The notes under the pieces are model-generated. The model was not told the DNA's origin, ran no database searches, and saw nothing but the letters and a program-made list of their open reading frames with translations. A DNA stretch of 64,000 nt, taken from NCBI RefSeq assembly GCF_001461825.1, contig NZ_LLZC01000012.1, positions 496,001-560,000 on the forward strand. The letters are read 5' to 3'. Source of the DNA: Bacillus velezensis. Lineage in GTDB: Bacteria > Bacillota > Bacilli > Bacillales > Bacillaceae. Shown here piece by piece: positions 38,449 through 45,852 of this stretch. The translations under genes and the position numbers were made by a program. Position 1 is the stretch's first letter. Every line of letters starts with the position of its first letter.

Positions 38449-38479
38449 AAAAAACTGCCGGACATCCGGCAGTTTTTTT
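38449..38479. terminator. Bidirectional terminator downstream of yqiG
   Basis: CTGCCGG (38455-38461) and CCGGCAG (38466-38472) around ACAT, flanked by an A run and seven T. It ends yqiG on the minus strand. Confidence 0.85.
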
Positions 38480-38482
38480 AGT

Positions 38483-39604
38483 CTACTTTTCAAACGGCAC
38501 CCAGCCGCCTGTATTCTGAATCATTTCCCATAACGGTTCAGGAAGTCGGTATTTCTCAATTTCAGATGCTTGAATGGCTTTTTCGATTTCCTGTTCGCGG
38601 CCTTCTTTGACCAGTAACGCCCATTCGGGGTTAATCAAAATGACACGTCCCAGAGCCACCAGCGGAATTCCGCTTTCTAATACGGCAAGCGCTTCGTCCG
38701 CGGTATAGATGGAACCGACGGCCATCAGCGGCACTTTATGGCCGACGCGTTCGTTTAATAAATCCATCCGGGTCCGTGAAGTATCCGCCCCGCGGCGGGC
38801 TTTGGAATTGACATCCATCAGTGAAATATGCAGATAATCCAAGTTCTCTTCCGCAAGCGCGTCGGCGAGAATGAATGTTTCTTTCATTGTAAGCCCCGGT
38901 GTTTCCGGCTCTTCCGGTGACAGGCGGTAGCCGAGAACGAATGGATTTTCAGCGTGTGTATCAATTGCCTGTTTGACAGCGTTAACGACTGCAAGCGGGA
39001 ACGCAAGGCGCTTTTCATCGCTTCCGCCCCAGCGGTCTGTGCGCCGGTTTGTTTTCGGTGAATAAAATTGGTGAATCAGGTACCCGTTTGCCCCGTGAAT
39101 TTCAACACCGTCAAAGCCGGCTTCAATCGCTCTGCGTGTCGCTTCGCCGAATGCTTTCACGATGTGCTCAATTTCTTGTTCGGTGAGAGCCCGGGACGTT
39201 TGTCTCCCGTCTTCTTCTGAGCCGCTCGGACTGACGACGTCGTTGTTTGGCACGAGTTCAGGAGGGCATTCCAATCCTCCGTGGTGAATCTGCACAACGG
39301 CTTTCGCTCCTTGAGACTGGATCGCCTGAGCGAGTTTTTTCAAGCCGGGAATGTGAGAATCATCATAGATGCCGGGCTGGCCTGGAAACGCTTTGCCGTC
39401 TGGCGTTACGTTTGCACATGCCGTAATGACCATGCCCATTTCTTTTGAACGGGGAGTAATGTAGCTTAATTCACGGTCGGAAATCGTTCCGTCATCATTT
39501 GATGAATAGTGTGTCATGGGTGCGACTGAAATACGGTTTGGTATGGTGACGCCGCTTTCGAACGTAAAAGGTTCAAACAGCGGTTTATAAGTTTGCTTCA
39601 TCAT
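38483..39604 (-). CDS. yqiG: NADH:flavin oxidoreductase YqiG (Old Yellow Enzyme family)
   Basis: A 373-residue FMN-dependent TIM-barrel enzyme. Family blocks: PNRISVAPMTHY, IHHGGLECPP, GFDGVEIHGANGYLIHQFYSP (substrate-binding His), NRRTDRWGG and LVALGRVILINPEW. These enzymes reduce activated C=C bonds or toxic electrophiles; the substrate is unknown. It starts with adjacent ATGs at 39604/39601. In B. subtilis it lies directly beside spo0A; here five extra features separate them. Confidence 0.9.
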   Translation of the reverse strand: MMKQTYKPLFEPFTFESGVTIPNRISVAPMTHYSSNDDGTISDRELSYITPRSKEMGMVITACANVTPDGKAFPGQPGIYDDSHIPGLKKLAQAIQSQGAKAVVQIHHGGLECPPELVPNNDVVSPSGSEEDGRQTSRALTEQEIEHIVKAFGEATRRAIEAGFDGVEIHGANGYLIHQFYSPKTNRRTDRWGGSDEKRLAFPLAVVNAVKQAIDTHAENPFVLGYRLSPEEPETPGLTMKETFILADALAEENLDYLHISLMDVNSKARRGADTSRTRMDLLNERVGHKVPLMAVGSIYTADEALAVLESGIPLVALGRVILINPEWALLVKEGREQEIEKAIQASEIEKYRLPEPLWEMIQNTGGWVPFEK

Positions 39605-39694
39605 TTCGCCTTCTTCCTTAGGAGTTTAACTCGTCCGTATTCTAGCTTATGTTTTAATTGTGTGCAATTATTTTGCTTGTTCTTCTTCCTGAGG

Positions 39695-39832
39695 TTATGA
39701 CCGGCTGAACCATTTAAACGAATGAAACGGTTTTCTCCGTTCCTTTTCAGGATCTTTATATCCTCCTGAAATTTGATGGCCGATCGAGCTGAATATGACA
39801 GCGGCGGCGAAGAGGAGAATGATTTTTTTCAT
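39695..39832 (-). CDS. Small 45-residue secreted or membrane peptide
   Basis: It starts MKKIILLFAAAVIFSSIGHQ: a basic start and a hydrophobic core typical of a signal or anchor, then a short basic tail (DPEKERRKPFHSFKWFSRS). No lipobox. ATG 39832 is chosen over 39838 because of spacing from the modest RBS GAAAGAAG. Its own SigA-like promoter lies upstream. Function not recognised. The tail is strongly cationic and aromatic. Confidence 0.55.
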   Translation of the reverse strand: MKKIILLFAAAVIFSSIGHQISGGYKDPEKERRKPFHSFKWFSRS

Positions 39833-39872
39833 ATGCATATCTTCTTTCTTATCTTTTACAAGGTTATTTATA

Positions 39873-39901
39873 AGCATACGCTTGTGCGAAAAAACCGTCA
39901 A
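39873..39901 (-). promoter_or_regulatory. SigA-type promoter of the 45-residue peptide
   Basis: On the minus strand TTGACG (39901-39896), exactly 17 bases, then TATGCT (39878-39873). It sits just after the stop of the upstream 31-residue gene. Confidence 0.6.
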
Positions 39902-39912
39902 TTTGTTTTTAT

Positions 39913-40008
39913 TTATTCTTTTTTCCACTTTCCTGCGGCGAATATCGTTCCGATCTGAATCACAACACTTAACAGAGCGCACACTGCCACAACTGTGTTG
40001 CTGTCCAT
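39913..40008 (-). CDS. 31-residue holin-like membrane peptide
   Basis: Read by hand: MDSNTVVAVCALLSVVIQIG then a short TIFAAG stretch and the end KWKKE. This is one membrane helix (about residues 5-25) with a short polar N-terminus and a basic C-terminus, resembling the small holin-like toxins of type I toxin-antitoxin systems in Bacillus. A very strong RBS (AAAAAGGAGGGTG) and a good SigA promoter support expression. No antisense RNA could be identified. It may instead be a regulatory membrane peptide. Confidence 0.65.
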   Translation of the reverse strand: MDSNTVVAVCALLSVVIQIGTIFAAGKWKKE

Positions 40009-40040
40009 AGAAGACACCCTCCTTTTTGTTAGGTTGATGT

Positions 40041-40070
40041 ATCATATGACAGCTGTCTCTGTTTTGACAA
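40041..40070 (-). promoter_or_regulatory. SigA-type promoter of the 31-residue peptide
   Basis: On the minus strand TTGTCA (40070-40065), 18-base spacer, TATGAT (40046-40041), about 33 bases before the ATG. Confidence 0.65.
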
Positions 40071-40104
40071 AACCGTAATGCGGTGTTTCATATTTTTCAA
40101 CACA

Positions 40105-40130
40105 AAAAGGGCGCTTTTTTAAGCGCCTTT
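40105..40130 (-). terminator. Terminator after the HTH-DUF1232 gene
   Basis: AAAGGCGCTT and AAGCGCCCTTT arms (minus strand) around a four-base loop, flanked by A and T runs. It starts at the gene's stop codon. Confidence 0.8.
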
Positions 40131-40761
40131 ACTTTTTTTTCAGCCGGTTCAAAGCGATTTGAACGGCGATGGCATCATCCAGGTAGCCGATCGGAAACAT
40201 GTAATCCGGAATGACGTCGGTCGCTAAAATATAATACAGCAGCGCGCTCCCGAGAATCGCGCGGTCTTCAGCCGGTGTTGATTCATCCATATACTGATGA
40301 TGCATGTTTTTCAAATGATCAATAAAAGGGCCGACGCTTTCTTCATTGTCCATTTTCTTTTGAAACTCATCGCAAATCAGGCGATGGCCCTGCTGGGTTT
40401 TGGCATATTGTTCATATCTGGTCAGTTCGCGCTCAATTTGCTCCCGGGAAAAAGGCTGATCAAACATCTCGGCCATATTCAGCATATCCTGAATCGCGTG
40501 CATCGGGTCTTGCGGCGCAGCTTCTTTTTCATGGCCGATGTCTATGCCTGACGCCTCAAGCAATTCCTCCAGCGGGGTGCGGAGATGTTTTGAAAATTCC
40601 TGAAGATGCTTTAAATTGGCCTTCTGCTTGCCGTTTATAATCCGGGAGATGGTGGCCGTATCAATGTTTGTTAAGGCGCCGAGTTTTCTCATGGAGAGCG
40701 AGTGCTTATCAAGCAGTGATTTTAAAAGGGGCCCCAGTGTCTTATTTTTATTTTCTGTCAA
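40129..40761 (-). CDS. HTH-XRE and DUF1232 two-domain protein
   Basis: About 210 residues. The N-terminal Cro/CI-type helix-turn-helix (about 8-68; SMRKLGALTNIDTATISRIING) is followed by a charged linker. The C-terminal DUF1232 (YkvA-like) segment has ILATDVIPDYMFPIGYLDDAIA, normally a short hydrophobic motif of membrane-associated proteins. It is probably a DNA-binding regulator; ligand and targets are unknown. The start is TTG 40761 (RBS GAGGTGA); GTG 40770 and codon 40803 are weaker alternatives. Divergent from the YtaF-like gene. Confidence 0.75.
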   Translation of the reverse strand: MTENKNKTLGPLLKSLLDKHSLSMRKLGALTNIDTATISRIINGKQKANLKHLQEFSKHLRTPLEELLEASGIDIGHEKEAAPQDPMHAIQDMLNMAEMFDQPFSREQIERELTRYEQYAKTQQGHRLICDEFQKKMDNEESVGPFIDHLKNMHHQYMDESTPAEDRAILGSALLYYILATDVIPDYMFPIGYLDDAIAVQIALNRLKKK

Positions 40762-40907
40762 GGGTGTCACCTCGTTTCCGCCGGAATGATGATCATTAAT
40801 CAATAATTTTTGCAGAAAAGGTACCTTTTCTGTGCGGCTGAATAGGATAGTGTAGATTCAACGGCACAACATGTTGAAAAGAAATCAAAGAATGGAGAGA
40901 AACGAAC

Positions 40908-41531
40908 ATGGCTTGGTTATTGATTTTAGGTTTGGCAGTGTCCTCGAGCATTGATAATTTAGGAGTGGGGATGTCATACGGCATCAGAAAAATCAAAATA
41001 TCGCATGCGTCGAATATGATGATCGCTTTTATCTGTTTTGTATTCAGTTATATCGGAATTTATTTCGGCAAATGGATTTCAGCCGTTTTACCGGGCTTTC
41101 TTCCTGTATTGCTGGCGGCGTTTATTTTATCTGTCATCGGTATCCGCATCATTCTGCTGGCTGTGCCGAGAAAAACAGCGCGTGTTGGCGCGTCAGGAAA
41201 AAAAGGCCGTTTTGCCGGTCTGCTGCAAAATCCGGAGGCAGCGGATGCCGACGGTTCGGGAGAAATCGGTATATTGGAATCCATGGTTCTCGGGGTGGCC
41301 GTATCCGCAAATGCGCTGACCAACGGATTAAGCGCGGGGTTGATCGGGCTTTCTCCCGCTGCCATTTCCATCACTGCGGCGGTCGGAAGCTTTTTGACCA
41401 TATGGGTCGGCTGCTCGCTTGGAAAAAAAGCCGCATCATTGCGCATCGGTTCTTTTCACGTCGGACAGTTCAGCACGGTGCTGAGCGGAGTGATTATTCT
41501 CATCATTGCCGCCAATACGCTGCTCTTTTAA
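40908..41531 (+). CDS. ytaF: YtaF/MntP-family sporulation membrane protein
   Basis: A 207-residue membrane protein with six hydrophobic helices in two three-helix halves, the MntP (manganese efflux)/YtaF plan. Each half begins with similar small-residue and Asn/Asp motifs (LAVSSSIDNLGVGMSYG; VAVSANALTNGLSAG). The loop between the halves (about 100-125) is polar and contains DADGSGEIGILE, which has the spacing of an EF-hand loop. A metal-transport role is likely by family; B. subtilis YtaF is a sporulation protein. RBS GGAGAG. Confidence 0.82.
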   Translation: MAWLLILGLAVSSSIDNLGVGMSYGIRKIKISHASNMMIAFICFVFSYIGIYFGKWISAVLPGFLPVLLAAFILSVIGIRIILLAVPRKTARVGASGKKGRFAGLLQNPEAADADGSGEIGILESMVLGVAVSANALTNGLSAGLIGLSPAAISITAAVGSFLTIWVGCSLGKKAASLRIGSFHVGQFSTVLSGVIILIIAANTLLF

Positions 41532-41586
41532 GTTGTCCCGTTCATTTTATGAAAAGCTCAAAATAAATATGAATGTTTCTATTCGG

Positions 41587-41614
41587 GAGAGCGCATGACG
41601 CGGCTCTCTTTTTT
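41587..41614 (+). terminator. Terminator after the ytaF-like gene
   Basis: GAGAGCGC pairs with GCGGCTCTC (one bulge) and is followed by eight T. Confidence 0.85.
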
Positions 41615-41756
41615 TTGCCGATCTGATATTTTTTCAAAATGAACAGAAAGTCGTCCGTTTCCGTTAAATTCTGCATATTCGGCCTTCAGACAGAACCTTT
41701 TTCATAGACTGATCAGCTTGTTTTCTTTCTAAGTTCAGGTAAACAGCAGGTCAGAT

Positions 41757-41800
41757 AGCCTTCATTCCAAATATGGAAAAGCGCTGGAGGAATGAAGGCT
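41757..41800. repeat. Perfect 12-bp inverted repeat upstream of yqiH
   Basis: AGCCTTCATTCC (41757-41768) and GGAATGAAGGCT (41789-41800), separated by 20 bases. No T run on either side. The gap 41532-41864 otherwise holds only the terminator at 41587-41614 and the yqiH leader; I see no other gene in it. Confidence 0.6.
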
Positions 41801-41864
41801 CCCTTTACAAATCGGCCATTCTGTTCAAAGATAAAGCCGAATGAGAAAACGTGAGGTGATCTGT

Positions 41865-42158
41865 GTGAAGTCTGTCATACTTTTGATCTTCACCGCATGG
41901 CTGTTATCAGGCTGCGAGTATACCGCGGAGGCTGATGCGGCGCCGTCATTTACACAGGAAGGAACATTTATAAAAGCGGCCGGAAACGATACGATCGCGG
42001 TCGAAATTGACGGAGAAAGGCAAGAGGTGAAGGTGCCTTTCGCTAAGCGGTTTGAATGTCAGTCTCTGCCTGAGCATACGGCGGTGCAAATCACCTATAA
42101 AAAAGAGAGCAACGGACAATTACGGCTTGAGGAACTGAAAAAAGAAACAGATATGTGA
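41865..42158 (+). CDS. yqiH: Small lipoprotein YqiH
   Basis: A 97-residue lipoprotein: KSVILLIFTAWLLSGC is a lipoprotein signal with lipobox LSGC, giving Cys17 as the lipidated residue. The mature part is a small beta-rich domain with charged ends. Function unknown. The start is GTG 41865 with RBS GAGGTGATC; an ATG at 41841 would spoil the signal peptide. It is 19 bases before yqiI, so the two likely form an operon. Confidence 0.85.
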   Translation: MKSVILLIFTAWLLSGCEYTAEADAAPSFTQEGTFIKAAGNDTIAVEIDGERQEVKVPFAKRFECQSLPEHTAVQITYKKESNGQLRLEELKKETDM

Positions 42159-42177
42159 AAACGGGGAGGAAAAAAAC

Positions 42178-42804
42178 GTGGGTTTACTGACAAAAAGCGC
42201 TGCTGCCTTCGGTGCCGCTCTGCTTCTGCTTGCGCCGTCTGCTTATGCAGCTGAACCTTTGCAAGGGAAAACCATTTATATCGATGCCGGACATGGCGGA
42301 GAAGACAGCGGGGCCGGCGGAAATGGACTGCTTGAGAAAAACATCAATTTAGCGGTGTCAAACAAGGTGATCGCCAAATTGGAGACAGAAGGCGCAAAAC
42401 CTGTAGCTTCAAGGACTGACGATACTTTTTTACGTTTGGACGAGCGGGTGGCGAAAGCAAGCGCCAGCCAATCCGATTTATTCGTCAGCCTCCATACGAA
42501 TTCAGCCGTATCAACGGCAACGGGCACGGAAACGTATTTTAATTCGACATATGAAGGCGCAGACAGCGAAAGGCTTGCTTCCGACATCCAGCAGCAGCTT
42601 GTCACGTCTTTAGGGATGAGGGACAGAGGCGTAAAAGAAGCTCCTTTTTATGTCATTACATATTCAAAGATGCCGAGTGTGCTGGCTGAATTAGGTTTTA
42701 TCACAAATCCTCAAGATGCGGACAAGCTGAAAAGCGATAACGGACAAGAGCACGCCGCGGACGCCGTTGTAAACGGAATCGAAACCTATTACAGCGGCCG
42801 GTAA
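42178..42804 (+). CDS. yqiI: N-acetylmuramoyl-L-alanine amidase YqiI
   Basis: A 208-residue secreted Amidase_3 (AmiC-type) enzyme that cuts between muramic acid and the peptide stem of peptidoglycan. A signal peptide ends near SAYAAE (about 23). The zinc site is formed by His in IYIDAGHGGEDSG, Glu in LLEKNINL and His in FVSLHTNSA; the catalytic Glu is in VLAELGFITN. Start GTG 42178 with RBS GGGGAGG. No cell-wall-binding repeats are present. Confidence 0.92.
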   Translation: MGLLTKSAAAFGAALLLLAPSAYAAEPLQGKTIYIDAGHGGEDSGAGGNGLLEKNINLAVSNKVIAKLETEGAKPVASRTDDTFLRLDERVAKASASQSDLFVSLHTNSAVSTATGTETYFNSTYEGADSERLASDIQQQLVTSLGMRDRGVKEAPFYVITYSKMPSVLAELGFITNPQDADKLKSDNGQEHAADAVVNGIETYYSGR

Positions 42805-42891
42805 TTATAAAATATGTGTAAATAGCGCCCTCCTGATGTGCATAACGATTATAATAGAGAAAACCGATGACAAACACCTGAGGTGACACAT

Positions 42892-43629
42892 ATGACGAAT
42901 ATTTTTGCCCACCGGGGGGCGTCGGGCGACTGCCCGGAAAATACGATGCCCGCGTTCAAAAAAGCGATTGAGGACGGGGCTGACGGAATTGAACTTGATG
43001 TACAGATGACAAAAGACGGCCGCATCGTGGTCATTCACGATGAAACCCTCGACCGCACGACGTCTTTGAAAGGATTTGTGAAAGATACGGCGTATGACAA
43101 AATCAGAACCGCCGATGCCGCCGGAAAATGGAAAGATGCTTTTAAAGGTGTCAGAATTCCGCTTTTGTCAGATGTGCTGCGTTTTGCGGAACGTGCTGAT
43201 TTTCTGATAAACATTGAGCTGAAAAACAGTGTATTCCGTTACGAAGGAATGGAAGAAGAAGTGATTAAAAAAGTCAGATATTACGGACTGGAAAAGCGCG
43301 TTATTTTTTCTTCATTTAATCATGAGAGTCTCGCGGTTTGCCACGCCCTGGCGCCTGAAATTGAACGGGCGGTGCTGACGATGGATGTGCTGTACCGGCC
43401 TGAACGGTATCTTGCAGCCATTCCCGCTTCGGGTTATCATCCGAAGCTCGGTACGCCGGCGGTGAGCGCTGAAGTGATCAAACATCTTGCAAAACACCAA
43501 GCGGCGCTCCGTCCGTTCACCGTCAATCGTCCTGAGGATATGAAGCAGCTGATGAAAGCGGGAGCAGACGCGATTTTTACCGATTATCCAAAGCTGGCTG
43601 TTTCTATAAAAGAAGAATGCCGCAGCTGA
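42892..43629 (+). CDS. yqiK: Glycerophosphodiester phosphodiesterase YqiK
   Basis: A 245-residue cytoplasmic GDPD-family enzyme that hydrolyses glycerophosphodiesters to glycerol 3-phosphate and an alcohol. The catalytic HRG motif (FAHRGASGDCPENT) and the metal-binding ELDVQMTKDGRIVVIHDETLDRTT region are intact, as are NIELKN and FTDYP. No signal peptide. The start is ATG 42892 with AGGTGA; an in-frame GTG at 42883 overlaps the RBS. Ends in a terminator. Confidence 0.92.
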   Translation: MTNIFAHRGASGDCPENTMPAFKKAIEDGADGIELDVQMTKDGRIVVIHDETLDRTTSLKGFVKDTAYDKIRTADAAGKWKDAFKGVRIPLLSDVLRFAERADFLINIELKNSVFRYEGMEEEVIKKVRYYGLEKRVIFSSFNHESLAVCHALAPEIERAVLTMDVLYRPERYLAAIPASGYHPKLGTPAVSAEVIKHLAKHQAALRPFTVNRPEDMKQLMKAGADAIFTDYPKLAVSIKEECRS

Positions 43630-43659
43630 GAAGACTGTTCAGACAGTCTTCTTTTTTTT
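43630..43659 (+). terminator. Terminator after yqiK
   Basis: GAAGACTG (43630-43637) pairs with CAGTCTTC (43644-43651), followed by eight T. Confidence 0.9.
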
Positions 43660-43683
43660 ATGGGCGGGAAAAAGACGGTGCAA

Positions 43684-43712
43684 TCATAACGCGGTCAGCC
43701 GGTTCATATATT
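43684..43712 (+). promoter_or_regulatory. SigE-type promoter of the mmg operon
   Basis: TCATAAC (43684-43690), 14-base spacer, CATATATT (43705-43712). It fits the SigE pattern at both elements. The mmg (mother-cell metabolic genes) operon is known to depend on SigE. Confidence 0.7.
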
Positions 43713-43728
43713 GTAACAGGGCGTTTTG

Positions 43729-43742
43729 TGTAAGCGTTATCT
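43729..43742 (+). promoter_or_regulatory. cre site (CcpA operator) before mmgA
   Basis: TGTAAGCGTTATCT differs from the cre pattern TGNAANCGNTNNCA only at the last base. It lies just downstream of the SigE-type promoter, where bound CcpA would block transcription. The operon is known to be glucose-repressed in B. subtilis. Confidence 0.75.
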
Positions 43743-43770
43743 TTTATCTTGTTGAAAGTGAGGCAAAATT

Positions 43771-44952
43771 GTGGGAAAAACGGTTATCGTCAGTGCGGCA
43801 AGAACGCCGTTCGGAAAATTCGGCGGCGCATTAAAAGAGGTAAAGGCAGCCGAGCTTGGCGGCATTGCCATAAAAGAAGCAATCAAGCGCGCCGCTATCA
43901 GTGAAAGCGAAGCGGAAGGAGCGGTGATGGGAATGGTCGTCCAGGCGGGTGCCGGGCAGATTCCGGCACGGCAGGCTGCAAGATATGCCGGGCTTCCGTG
44001 GTCCGTTCCGGCTGAAACCATTAATAAGGTCTGTGCATCAGGGCTCAGAGCCGTTACCATCTGTGATCAAATGATCCGGGCGAAAGATGCGGACGTGCTG
44101 ATTGCAGGCGGAATGGAAAGCATGAGCAACATTCCGTACGCCATTCCGGCCGGCCGCTGGGGTGTGAGGATGGGGGACGGGGTGTTTCAGGATTTAATGG
44201 TTCATGACGGGCTGACCTGTGCGTTCGACCAGGTGCATATGGCTGTCCACGGAAGCACTGCGGCCAAAAAGTACGGCATTTCCCGGGATGAACAGGATCA
44301 TTACGCTCTTTTGAGCCAGAAACGCGCGGCAGAGGCGTCTGAAGCGGGCAAATTGCGTGAAGAAATTGTCCCTGTCACCTGGACTGGCAAAAAAGGCAAA
44401 CAGCATACTGTTGAAGCGGATGAGGGGCTGCGCCCTGATACGAGCCTTGAGCAGCTTGCAGCGCTCAAGCCAATTTTTACAGCCGACGGAACGGTTACAG
44501 CCGGAAACGCTCCCGGTGTAAATGACGGGGCCGGAGCATTTGTGCTGATGTCAGAGGAAAAAGCCGCGAAGCAGCATGTCAGGCCGCTCGCAGCGATACT
44601 TGGCTTTGCGTCAGTCGGACTGGAAGCGTCCGAGCTGGCAAGCGCCCCGGGAGAGGCCATCAGCCGGCTCTTGACAAAAACCGGACTGTCCGTTGACGAT
44701 ATTGATTTGTTTGAAGTAAATGAAGCATTTGCGTCCGTCGTGCTCGTGAGTGAAAAAATAGCCGGGTTCAGCTGGGAGAAAGTGAATGTAAACGGAGGGG
44801 CAATCGCGTTCGGCCACCCGATCGGCGCAAGCGGAGCGAGAATCATCATGAGTTTAATATACGAATTAAAGCGTCGCGGAGGAGGTTTAGGCATAGCGGC
44901 TATATGCAGCGGAGCGGCTCAAGGAGATGCCGTCCTGCTGGAGGTGTACTGA
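43771..44952 (+). CDS. mmgA: Acetyl-CoA acetyltransferase MmgA (thiolase)
   Basis: A 393-residue thiolase. The nucleophile is Cys88 in [15 protein letters not shown] carries the His and CSGAAQGDA the second Cys near the C-terminus. It joins or splits acetyl-CoA/acetoacetyl-CoA in the mother cell. Start GTG 43771 with GAAAGTGAGG. First gene of mmgA-B-C-D-E-prpB. Confidence 0.95.
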   Translation: MGKTVIVSAARTPFGKFGGALKEVKAAELGGIAIKEAIKRAAISESEAEGAVMGMVVQAGAGQIPARQAARYAGLPWSVPAETINKVCASGLRAVTICDQMIRAKDADVLIAGGMESMSNIPYAIPAGRWGVRMGDGVFQDLMVHDGLTCAFDQVHMAVHGSTAAKKYGISRDEQDHYALLSQKRAAEASEAGKLREEIVPVTWTGKKGKQHTVEADEGLRPDTSLEQLAALKPIFTADGTVTAGNAPGVNDGAGAFVLMSEEKAAKQHVRPLAAILGFASVGLEASELASAPGEAISRLLTKTGLSVDDIDLFEVNEAFASVVLVSEKIAGFSWEKVNVNGGAIAFGHPIGASGARIIMSLIYELKRRGGGLGIAAICSGAAQGDAVLLEVY

Positions 44953-44971
44953 TCAAAGGAGGGAGCGCCGG

Positions 44972-45823
44972 ATGAAGATGAAAACAATCATGGTCGCAGG
45001 TGCCGGTCAGATGGGAGCAGGCATCGCTCAGACGGCTGCAGAAGCCGGGTTTGCCGTCAAGTTATACGATTGGGAGCCGGAAACGGTAACAAAAGGTCTT
45101 CACCGCATAAAGGCAAACCTGGAGAAAGAGCAGGCAAAAGGACGGAAGTCACAGCAGGAGACAGATGCCGCTTTCAGCCGTATTTCCCCGGCAGAACTCA
45201 GAGAAGCGGGAGATGCTGATTTTGTAATTGAAGCCATTGCCGAAAACAAAAAAGCAAAAGCGGAATTGTTTGACACACTAGATAAAATCTGTCCCCCGCA
45301 TGCCGTATTGGCAAGCAATACGTCTTCTCTTCCCATTACGGAGCTTGCCGCGGCCACAAAAAGGCCTGAAAAAGTAATCGGCATGCATTTTATGAATCCG
45401 GTTCCTGTCATGGAGCTTGTCGAAGTCATCAGAGGACTCGCCACATCGGAAGAAACAGCGGAAACAGTAAAGAAGCTTGCCGTCCGGATGAATAAAACCC
45501 CTGTCGAAGTCAATGACTTCCCGGGCTTTATATCTAATCGCATATTAATGCCGATGATTAACGAAGCCGTTTATTGCCTTTACGAAGGAGCAGCTTCAAA
45601 GGAAGCGATTGATGAGGTGATGAAGCTCGGCATGCGGCATCCGATGGGTCCTTTAACATTAGCTGACTTCATCGGGCTGGATACGTGCCTTTCCATTATG
45701 GAGGTTCTCTATGCGGGGCTCGGAGATCCGAAATACCGCCCATGCCCTCTGCTCAGAAAATATGTCAGCGCCGGCTGGCTCGGCAAAAAAAGCGGGCGCG
45801 GTTTTTATGAGTACGGCAGATGA
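44972..45823 (+). CDS. mmgB: 3-hydroxyacyl-CoA dehydrogenase MmgB
   Basis: A 283-residue NAD(P)-dependent 3-hydroxybutyryl-CoA dehydrogenase. The Rossmann GxGxxG motif is in [16 protein letters not shown]; the catalytic His is in [16 protein letters not shown]; the C-terminal dimer domain contains [19 protein letters not shown] and [16 protein letters not shown]. The start is ATG 44972 with AAAGGAGGG, 19 bases after mmgA. Confidence 0.94.
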   Translation: MKMKTIMVAGAGQMGAGIAQTAAEAGFAVKLYDWEPETVTKGLHRIKANLEKEQAKGRKSQQETDAAFSRISPAELREAGDADFVIEAIAENKKAKAELFDTLDKICPPHAVLASNTSSLPITELAAATKRPEKVIGMHFMNPVPVMELVEVIRGLATSEETAETVKKLAVRMNKTPVEVNDFPGFISNRILMPMINEAVYCLYEGAASKEAIDEVMKLGMRHPMGPLTLADFIGLDTCLSIMEVLYAGLGDPKYRPCPLLRKYVSAGWLGKKSGRGFYEYGR

Positions 45824-45852
45824 CGTAAAGATCATGAGGGGAGACGGCAGCC

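Noticed and set aside
39695..40045. A 116-codon minus-strand frame as one protein
   Set aside because: Its first part is an out-of-frame shadow of the 31-residue gene; only the last 45 codons have a proper start, promoter and signal-like sequence, so it was split.
36450..41640. A genomic island or prophage remnant between spo0A and yqiH
   Set aside because: No integrase, transposase, tRNA target or flanking direct repeats are visible, and base composition looks like the neighbourhood. It reads as ordinary lineage-specific gene content.
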